DNA of 12,528 nucleotides, taken from positions 1-12,528 of the forward strand of contig CAADXH010000123.1 of NCBI GenBank assembly GCA_900752975.1. Reading direction: 5' to 3'. The DNA comes from Bacilli bacterium. Lineage in GTDB: Bacteria; Bacillota_I; Bacilli_A; ML615J-28; CAG-313. The notes under the pieces were generated by a model. That model did no database searches. It worked only from the letters and a program-made list of their open reading frames with translations, and was not told where the DNA came from. Each line of letters opens with the position of its first letter. The first letter of the stretch is position 1. The translations under genes and the position numbers were made by a program. This document shows, piece by piece, positions 8,501 through 12,528 of the stretch.

Positions 8501-8911
8501 TTCTAACTCATTAAATGATTCTTCTATCTTTTGCTTTTTCCTTTTAGATGTAAAAAACCAAAATATAGGATTAGATCCAGCAACTAAACTTGAAACTTGT
8601 TCTTTAATTGATTCTTTATATGTTTTTAATAACGAATCACAGATATTAACATATTTCTTACTTTCTAAGTAATAATATATACTTGACAATAAAATTCCAA
8701 AGTTTATATTATCAGTATAAACTTTAGAATCATTTAATGCATTTTTAGTTACTTCAAAGAAAAAGCCTTTATTTTGAAGCATTTTTATACATTCAATTAA
8801 CTCATCAAAATTCTCATTTTTTATATTCAATGCATTATTCAAATTTTTACTTAAATTTTTGTAATACTTAATTTGATTTCTTGCGTCTTTATACTTAAAT
8901 ATTTTAGGCAT
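5522..8911 (-). CDS. SNF2-family helicase with HhH-like N-terminal region and C-terminal HNH-like nuclease domain
   Basis: The 1129-residue protein is a SNF2-type double-stranded DNA translocase. RecA domain 1 shows Walker A GDEMGLGKT (491-499), DEAH (587-590) and LLMSGTALEN (614-623). Domain 2 shows VLVFSFF (740-746), NTGGTGLNIQAA (795-806) and QAISRAYRMGQ (823-833) with the arginine-finger pair R827/R830. All key motifs are intact. Residues 1-440 are unlike the usual SNF2 start: mainly charged helices, a short hydrophobic patch (108-120), and a helix-hairpin-helix-like stretch (about 250-295, GYETFLDIY and YGIS). After the helicase, residues 976-1025 resemble an HNH domain: HHIDED (981-986) and VYCNYLEHLLLH (1011-1022). 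The Asn expected about two residues before the second motif is Arg (R1009), so catalysis is not certain. RBS GGTGAG precedes the ATG. A DNA-cutting defence or repair role is inferred, not shown. Confidence 0.88.
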   Translation of the reverse strand: MPKIFKYKDARNQIKYYKNLSKNLNNALNIKNENFDELIECIKMLQNKGFFFEVTKNALNDSKVYTDNINFGILLSSIYYYLESKKYVNICDSLLKTYKESIKEQVSSLVAGSNPIFWFFTSKRKKQKIEESFNELEKLKGESFVESYNDVMYQLSNIKNIDSKDVKKDYACNNKRYKDSIYEINRTVLNDNVIAPAFSELQDEYNTFIQEFNNIKSSIPTCKKEIRESIDKLLNEEFVIELRKIPIEELSRLKPGIRIKNLKSSGYETFLDIYNTSVIKLSNVYGISSDTASFIKHKCDEHALEIRKSLKVKLSVDKKTKASTDVVKKICDYKDRIELLKEIAELEKQYKKELNSSFNLLSSLGNCVNVPFMDADEFSKYKSAYKGIKDVLSSVFKPVVDESKAKFHNGLPSTSFAWEDFSQNSISYYNIIEEIYPEVLDTSDYVYGLPDEFAKEIQNEPLFLDGLSCTLRKYQEWGVKYIIHQRKVLLGDEMGLGKTIQAIASMVSLKNCGATHFFVVCPASVVTNWCREIQKHSNLNAILIYGSDRKIALDKWIKYGGVAVTNYESVSNIKLEDDFKFSLLIIDEAHYIKNIEAKRSSATRMLAKHTNRLLLMSGTALENKVDEMISLISVLSSTLASKLKSIAFKPSSEQFKESVVPVYYRRKREDVLSELPDKIESEEWCTLDSEEENIYEESIMNRKYQDARRVSWNVNDLNKSSKASRLKEIVEDAEKEGRKVLVFSFFLDTINKIYNFLKNKCLFPINGSVSVDMRQQIVDEFNKAPAGTVLLAQINTGGTGLNIQAASVVVMCEPQYKPSIENQAISRAYRMGQSRNVLVYRLLCENTVDERMMEILSEKQQIFDTFADKSIAGEQSIEINDKSFGNIIEKEYERISKKNESLKTTLNDSKVEKLNSNNFTKSTIIETGKNYYEKIMKMNYYELVQFLIDKYGPAKYDYFVNDKCKTTNKKVKRTSEGLVCHHIDEDKAIMLCDEKYAAQNPFEYQKADRLVYCNYLEHLLLHILIAEGPKATNRNINETQGIGGAVNFICKQLNDYYNGYQYSKEWLINTMAVIKDDYESYIMMLKKLWHVIKNNHILASNISKADLAKGSDGNVYPSILNRLNDYNIY

Positions 8912-8936
8912 ATTCTCACCACACTTTTGCTTATAT

Positions 8937-8965
8937 ATGATACCACAAATTAGTTAATTTTTAAA
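8937..8965 (-). promoter_or_regulatory. Weak candidate promoter of the SNF2-HNH gene
   Basis: On the minus strand TATCAT (8937-8942) is preceded by TGTGG and, 17 nt further up, by TTTAAA (8960-8965). The -10 box is fair and the -35 box poor. It lies between the upstream terminator (9051-9082) and the start codon, so a promoter is needed in this interval, but this assignment is tentative. Confidence 0.35.
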
Positions 8966-9044
8966 TTATTTAGATTATATTTATAAATTAATGTATTTAT
9001 ATTATTATGCGCACTTTAAATATTCTATTTACATGTAAAAAATG

Positions 9045-9082
9045 AAAAAAAAGCATATTTACTAGTATCAGTAATATGCTTA
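9045..9082 (-). terminator. Strong minus-strand terminator
   Basis: AAGCATAT pairs with ATATGCTT, extended inward by TACT/AGTA past a one-base bulge, around a 6-nt loop (stem 9051-9082). On the minus strand it runs directly into eight T residues. It follows the stop at 9095 of the broken frame described next by 13 nt, and it insulates the SNF2-HNH gene from transcripts of the TIR region. Confidence 0.85.
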
Positions 9083-9094
9083 AGTATTTAAATA

Positions 9095-9412
9095 TTATAT
9101 GTGAAAATCTAAATATGATTTTACTTCTTCTTTTAGTTCATCACTAAAATCACTAAGATCTTCAAATATAATTACCTTATCATTAATTAAACCTACTAAA
9201 TTAGTTACAACTTTTGATCTATCAAGTTTTATCTTATTTAATTCTTTTGTCAAGTTCCCAAAATTAAATTGGTGCCAGTTTATTTTTATTAATTCAATTA
9301 TAAATTGTTACATTTTTATGCCATATTCTACAGATAAATCAGTTATTGATTTTCCTTAGTTGTATAAATCTATGATTGGCATGATAAAATCCTTAGTGTA
9401 TGATTTTATCAT
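9095..9412 (-). pseudogene. Broken IS3-family orfA-like frame joined to an unidentified 3' gene end
   Basis: Read from the ATG at 9412, a single minus-strand frame gives 105 residues interrupted by two TAA codons (9356-9358 and 9308-9310). The first part, SYTKDFIMPIIDLYN then stop then GKSITDLSVEYGIK, matches the N-terminal helix-turn-helix of IS3-family OrfA (pattern YS.EFK..IV.LY..GKS...LS.EYGI). After the second stop the frame stays open for 70 codons. It becomes an acidic helical tail (ELNKIKLDRSKVV; FEDLSDFSDELKEEVKSYLD) that does not look like OrfA and that I do not recognise. It ends just before the terminator at 9045-9082. The likely history is an IS3 element that decayed and was deleted internally, fusing its left end to the end of another gene. 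It cannot make OrfA as it stands. Confidence 0.65.
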
Positions 9413-9511
9413 AATAGTAATTTCTCTTTTTTGCTCAAATCCAATATTTTAACAGAATATCACTATCCATAGAATTCTATAAAATGTACCTAATATTTTG
9501 GGGTAGGTTCA
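9308..9511 (-). mobile_element. Left end of an IS3-family insertion sequence (fragment)
   Basis: The minus strand from 9511 begins TGAACCTACCCCAAAATATT and runs on to GGTACA (9485). This is the pattern of IS3-family terminal inverted repeats, which begin TG and carry ACCCC followed by an A run. The orfA-like ATG lies 99 nt inside this end, a normal distance. No orfB, right inverted repeat or DDE residues are visible anywhere in the window, so only the left end survives. Its first three bases form the stop codon of the TIR gene. Assignment rests on recognising the terminal pattern together with the HTH frame; each alone would be weak. Confidence 0.6.
9485..9511 (-). repeat. IS3-type terminal inverted repeat (left copy)
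   Basis: This 27-nt segment, read on the minus strand, fits the IS3-family end consensus and also contains a short internal dyad ACCTA/TAGGT. A second, inverted copy was not found in this window, consistent with a truncated element. Confidence 0.55.
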
Positions 9512-10291
9512 AAATAGCTTATTTAAATCAATATCAATTCCTGCATTTTTTATATTCTTACATAATTGAATTTTCCAATTATCTGTTGCATCCATATTCA
9601 CATAAACTATTCCATTTATATCGCTAGGAATCTCAACATTTCCTTTGACTAAAGCACACACATTTTTTCTTCCTAATATACCAATAAGTAATCCATGTTC
9701 AAAAACCACATTTTGCCGTGCTCTAAATTTGTTTTCTTCTTCTGACTCTTCTTTTGCTCTTGCTATATCACATTCTGTATAAAGAACAATTGCATATGAT
9801 ACTTGTGAAGTATACGTTTCAAGTTTTTCAATAATTGTATTACCATCATCAGGTTGCTCATGTAATATTATGGGCTCAATATCTAAGTGTTCCAGCAATC
9901 TTGCTACAACATTTTTTGTTACTTCATCGCGTCCATGTACTATAAATATTTTCCGATTTATTTTTTTATTTTCATCTTTCGCTTTGCATAAATTAGAAAA
10001 GTCGTATTCTTTTAGTTGACTATTTAACGTATTAAGCATTTCTTTAGTCTTTTTGTGTTCAGCTTTGTTACATACAAGTTTATTAGACATTATCTTATTC
10101 ATGTTTTCATCATACCAAATGCATATATGGTCTAAAGAATATAATACATCATCGGCCGAATCTAAATTTAATGCTGTTTCTAATTTATTAATATAGTTTC
10201 CTATTAAACCACTAGATGAATATTTAGTAATAACATTTTTTATTCCGGAAAATTCAATTTTTAATATTTTATAAGGGTCCTGTAATTCCAT
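9509..10291 (-). CDS. TIR-like nucleotide-binding protein (CAP12/Pycsar-effector TIR type)
   Basis: The start at 10291 (MELQDPYKIL) is preferred because AAAGGA lies 6 nt upstream; an in-frame ATG at 10312 has no such site. The 260-residue product has a helical N-terminal region of about 110 residues that I do not recognise. A TIR-like domain follows, starting KIFIVHGRD, then ARLLEHLDIEPIILHEQPD, SYAIVLYTECDIA, and RQNVVFEHGLLIGILGRKNV, with the conserved glutamate of FEHG (E198 in this numbering). This is the family once called 'predicted nucleotide-binding protein with TIR-like domain', whose members act as NAD+-cleaving effectors in CBASS and Pycsar defence. No cyclase is encoded nearby, so the trigger is unclear. 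The TGA stop is the first three bases of the IS3 end, but the last residues (IDIDLNKLF) look like a usual C-terminus, so little was lost. Confidence 0.85.
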   Translation of the reverse strand: MELQDPYKILKIEFSGIKNVITKYSSSGLIGNYINKLETALNLDSADDVLYSLDHICIWYDENMNKIMSNKLVCNKAEHKKTKEMLNTLNSQLKEYDFSNLCKAKDENKKINRKIFIVHGRDEVTKNVVARLLEHLDIEPIILHEQPDDGNTIIEKLETYTSQVSYAIVLYTECDIARAKEESEEENKFRARQNVVFEHGLLIGILGRKNVCALVKGNVEIPSDINGIVYVNMDATDNWKIQLCKNIKNAGIDIDLNKLF

Positions 10292-10634
10292 ATTTTTTCC
10301 TTTCATATTCATTATTTTGTTTTCTTAATTGATTAACTTTTTCATTTGCTTTTAACATAAATATTAACACTATTTATTCATTACATTTTAATAATGTATT
10401 GTTTTCTAAAATTAATTGATGGTTGTAATTATTCAATTATTTCAAACTTATAAAATTCTATAGCACACTTTATTTTTAGGCAATCATATTCAACATATTC
10501 GAGAATATACAATTGTACTATTAAGAATAGTTGTATTTTGAAACAATTAACTTTTCACAACTATTGAAGTTAGTATTTGAATTTAATTCAAAAATGCAAC
10601 AAAGTTCTATAGTATTATTTCTCAATTTACAAAA
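10292..10634. other. Gap between the TIR gene and the ATPase gene
   Basis: No convincing gene is present. On the minus strand an ATG at 10358 opens a 29-codon frame that overlaps the start of the TIR gene and ends at 10269. It has no ribosome site but encodes a lysine/glutamate-rich peptide (NEKVNQLRKQNNEYERKKYG). Further up, an unstarted frame ends at a TAA near 10431. Inverted repeats AATAGTTGT/ACAACTATT (10526-10534 with 10557-10565) lie just downstream of the ATPase stop, without a T run. No clear promoter for the TIR gene was found, so it may be read through from the ATPase gene. Confidence 0.4.
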
Positions 10635-11702
10635 TCATTTTTTACCATTTTCTTCACTAAGCATTTGCTTTATGCTGTTTATTTCTTTGCTTAAATCATC
10701 TAGCGATAAATTAATTGCATAAGCAAATGGGGCAATTTGACTATTATAATGGATTCCTTGATTAAGCATAACCTTTTTAGACATTATTTGTTCTCTAGTA
10801 ATTTTATTGTTTTCTAATGTCATATTTTTCGTTCTTGGATAAACTATTGATACTCGTTGTTCTAAAGTATGTGATTTTAAAAATTTTTGCTTATTTTTTT
10901 CATCATTTTCTATTTTTAAATACAATTGTTTTTCTATCCATAGCCTAATTGAAATTAAATATTTTATCTTATTATATGAGTTTTCATAAAAGTCTTTATG
11001 CTCGAACGAGTTAAATTTATCAATTAAATCTATTAGTTGACAATTTGAAATTTTATTTTTTTCACCAATAGTTTTTACTTCTGGAGTATAATGCAAAAAT
11101 TCTTCAAATTCACATTCGTCTGTATCTCTATTTTTTAAGTAATCTAATAAAACATTACTATTCTCACATTCTATTTTTTCTATCGTTATTATGTTAGGAT
11201 TACTACTAGCAGATTTTTGCTCAATTGCATCTAAATATATTTTGTTATTGCATTCTTCCAAGTATAAAAAATCAAATAAACCAGGATATTGTGAATTAAT
11301 TATATTTAAAAAATCAACAGAATGCGTTAACACAACCATACATTTGTCAGCACTAACATTATTAACTATTTCAAATGCTATCTTATAATGATTAATTAAA
11401 TCTAAACTTGATGCAGGATCATCCAGAATCAGCGTTTTTTTGTCGCTTCCCAAAAATGAATAAATTTCATATAAAAAAGTAAGCAAATTAATTTCACCAG
11501 TACTATAACTTTCTATTTTTCGAGGCAATTTTATACTAATGACAAAATTCTTGTCATCGTAGCTAATTTTTGTATTACCAAAATATCTTTTAAAATCATT
11601 TTCTAAGTTCTTTTTCTTTTTCAAAACAAACTCATATTTTTCTTTTGCAACATTTAAATAACTATTAAGTTTTCTTTCTTTTTCATTTAACAAATTTTGC
11701 AT
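10635..11702 (-). CDS. C-terminal half of a split ABC/SMC-type ATPase (signature and Walker B)
   Basis: The 355 residues begin in a charged coiled-coil-like stretch (1-40), then give the ABC signature-like STGEINLLTF (67-76), Walker B with catalytic acid TLILDDPASSLD (90-101) and the switch histidine in VVLTHSVDF (123-131). There is no Walker A; that lies in the overlapping upstream frame at 11683-12129. The remaining 200 residues form a helical C-terminal domain with IRLWIEKQLY (252-261) and LNQGIHYNSQIAP (313-325), reminiscent of effector regions attached to RloC/PrrC-like ATPases. The same frame is open for nine more codons before the ATG (from 11729), continuing the coiled coil (EQQHKEILD), and no good ribosome site precedes the ATG. 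It therefore looks like the rest of one gene interrupted by a one-base frameshift, although translation as a separate subunit cannot be excluded. Confidence 0.75.
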   Translation of the reverse strand: MQNLLNEKERKLNSYLNVAKEKYEFVLKKKKNLENDFKRYFGNTKISYDDKNFVISIKLPRKIESYSTGEINLLTFLYEIYSFLGSDKKTLILDDPASSLDLINHYKIAFEIVNNVSADKCMVVLTHSVDFLNIINSQYPGLFDFLYLEECNNKIYLDAIEQKSASSNPNIITIEKIECENSNVLLDYLKNRDTDECEFEEFLHYTPEVKTIGEKNKISNCQLIDLIDKFNSFEHKDFYENSYNKIKYLISIRLWIEKQLYLKIENDEKNKQKFLKSHTLEQRVSIVYPRTKNMTLENNKITREQIMSKKVMLNQGIHYNSQIAPFAYAINLSLDDLSKEINSIKQMLSEENGKK

Positions 11703-12129
11703 ATCTAATATTTCTTTGTGTTGTTGTTCTTAATTGTGGAAAAGAGCCTTTTTTAAAAAATTTATCTAAATCACCATTAACTTTGTCTCTTATTGCAGTA
11801 TTACTCAAACCATTTTCCTTTAGTCTGTCTTTTATATTTAATTTAGATTTTATATCATTTATTTCTTTGTTAAGCTTATCAATTTCAAGTATAAAATACG
11901 ACAGTTTTAATTCTGATTCTTTAATTATCGCTTTTTCTTCATAAGTTAAAAATTCTGTTTCTTCTAAATACTTAGATTTTAATATTTTAAAAAGTGTTGT
12001 TTTTCCTATTCCATTATACCCAAAAATTACTTTTGATTTATCACCAATCGTTAGTTTAAACTCATCATTTAGTTTTTCAGAAAACCACTTGTACTCTTCA
12101 GGTATATTTCCTTTATTCAATTCTACCAT
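11683..12129 (-). CDS. N-terminal half of a split ABC/SMC-type ATPase (Walker A)
   Basis: The 148-residue frame has a solid start: AAAGGAGA lies 4 nt before the ATG, with a candidate promoter upstream. The Walker A motif FGYNGIGKTT (36-45) follows a beta-rich start typical of AAA ATPases of the SMC/RloC/PrrC type, and residues 60-130 are charged and coiled-coil-like. The last 15 residues (from about RTTTQRN) look unlike coding sequence in this family, and the frame ends at 11683 while the other frame is already open. Moving by one base near 11727-11733 (minus-strand TTAAG read as TTAG) joins it cleanly to the downstream frame, giving one protein of about 497 residues with Walker A, signature and Walker B in normal order. 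This suggests a frameshift mutation, a sequencing error, or, less likely, a real two-chain ATPase. Confidence 0.75.
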   Translation of the reverse strand: MVELNKGNIPEEYKWFSEKLNDEFKLTIGDKSKVIFGYNGIGKTTLFKILKSKYLEETEFLTYEEKAIIKESELKLSYFILEIDKLNKEINDIKSKLNIKDRLKENGLSNTAIRDKVNGDLDKFFKKGSFPQLRTTTQRNIRYAKFVK

Positions 12130-12164
12130 AATTTCTCCTTTTCTGGTTTAACTTATATATATAT

Positions 12165-12194
12165 ATTATCATGAAATTCTATGTTTGTTGTAAA
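12165..12194 (-). promoter_or_regulatory. Candidate promoter of the split ATPase gene
   Basis: On the minus strand TTTACA (12189-12194) and GATAAT (12165-12170) are 18 nt apart. The -10 region is followed by a TA dinucleotide tract, which may aid melting, and by AAAGGAGA and the ATG at 12129. Confidence 0.5.
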
Positions 12195-12230
12195 ATTACT
12201 TTAGTTTTTTATTTTTAAAGAAAAATTAGA

Positions 12231-12259
12231 TTAATATACTTTTAGTATTATACTATAAT
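12231..12259 (+). promoter_or_regulatory. Candidate divergent promoter on the plus strand
   Basis: TTAATA (12231-12236) and a perfect TATAAT (12254-12259) are separated by exactly 17 nt on the plus strand. It faces away from the ATPase gene toward the window edge, where a plus-strand terminator lies. Confidence 0.45.
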
Positions 12260-12265
12260 TAAAAA

Positions 12266-12521
12266 AATATGGCATTTTTTGTGATAATTTTTTTCAGCTC
12301 AGTCATGTAATATGCAAAATAGAAAACGTCTTAAATAACTCTATTTGATTTTTAAATTATAAATGGCTCTAACTACTAAATGGGCCTATCACAAAGCTAT
12401 CTGTGATAAGCCAAATTTTATTGTTCTAAATATTATAAAATAGAAAATGTTAATGTCAAGTTAAAAACAACCAATTTTGATGATTTAAGTTTTACCAATT
12501 ATGGTGAAAGTTAAATCATCA
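12266..12521 (+). ncRNA. Possible plus-strand small RNA between promoter and terminator
   Basis: Between the divergent promoter and the terminator at 12478-12527 there is about 255 nt with no convincing gene. The longest plus-strand peptide from an ATG (12363-12443, 26 residues) has no ribosome site, and another near 12270 is only 13 residues, though hydrophobic. A second hairpin, GGC/GCC plus TATCACA/TGTGATA (12383-12412), lies in the middle. This arrangement is what a small regulatory RNA would show, but it rests only on promoter and hairpin patterns. Confidence 0.25.
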
Positions 12522-12527
12522 TTTTTT
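12478..12527 (+). terminator. Strong plus-strand terminator at the window edge
   Basis: Arms TGATGATTTAAGTTTTACC (from 12478) and GGTGAAAGTTAAATCATCA (to 12521) pair over 19 positions with one mismatch and one wobble around a short loop. Six T residues follow on the plus strand (12522-12527). The minus-strand tail is poor in T, so it chiefly ends plus-strand transcription. Confidence 0.75.
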
Positions 12528-12528
12528 A

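Noticed and set aside
5522..12129. Calling the cluster DISARM, Zorya, Septu or Thoeris
   Set aside because: The defining partners are missing: no DUF1998 or PLD gene, no ZorA/ZorB motor, no separate HNH PtuB, no ThsA. Only individual domain types are shared.
12154..12167. TA dinucleotide run as a repeat element
   Set aside because: It is a simple short low-complexity tract in the promoter spacer region, not a dispersed repeat or CRISPR-like unit.
12363..12443. 26-residue plus-strand peptide as a small gene
   Set aside because: No ribosome binding site and part of it forms the hairpin at 12383-12412, so a coding role is not supported.
12264..12528. Type II CRISPR tracrRNA or repeat array at the right edge
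   Set aside because: No repeated units, no anti-repeat and no cas gene are present in the window.

Overview
The window looks like a piece of a low-GC Firmicutes (Bacilli/Clostridia-type) chromosome, probably from an uncultured gut-associated lineage. Base composition is strongly AT-rich, ribosome binding sites are AAAGGAG/GGAGG, promoters are sigma-A-like, and UGA is used as a stop, so this is not the mycoplasma code. All convincing genes lie on the minus strand, so transcription runs from high to low coordinates. No rRNA, tRNA or CRISPR array was seen.

Housekeeping half (1-4917): a CNNM/CorC-type membrane protein (215-1567) has its own promoter and terminator. A transcription unit then runs ogt-like DNA methyltransferase (4384-4917), ABC-2 ATPase (3474-4382), ABC-2 permease (2573-3472), with 1-nt junctions and one good promoter upstream. 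Between these two blocks lies a short segment of different, richer composition (about 1770-2430). It carries a truncated BRO-N domain gene with its own promoter and terminator, plus a coding-like relic, and looks like a mobile-element footprint.

Accessory half (5522-12129), behind a 600-bp very AT-rich gap: this reads as a small defence-island-like cluster. From upstream to downstream it holds (i) an ABC/SMC-type ATPase split by an apparent frameshift into a Walker A half (11683-12129) and a signature/Walker B half (10635-11702); (ii) a TIR-like nucleotide-binding protein of the CAP12/Pycsar-effector TIR type (9509-10291); (iii) the left end and broken orfA of an IS3-family element (9095-9511), whose terminal repeat supplies the TIR gene's stop codon; and (iv) a 1129-residue SNF2-family helicase with an N-terminal HhH-like region and a C-terminal HNH-like nuclease domain (5522-8911). 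The defence role is inferred from domain types and clustering. Nothing in the sequence proves that the genes form one system, and intergenic gaps and a terminator suggest separate transcripts.

The right edge (12130-12528) has a divergent plus-strand promoter and ends in a strong plus-strand terminator hairpin without a convincing ORF, a possible small RNA or the leader of something outside the window. The best candidates for something new are the SNF2-HNH fusion and its company, the split ATPase, and the IS-trimmed TIR gene.
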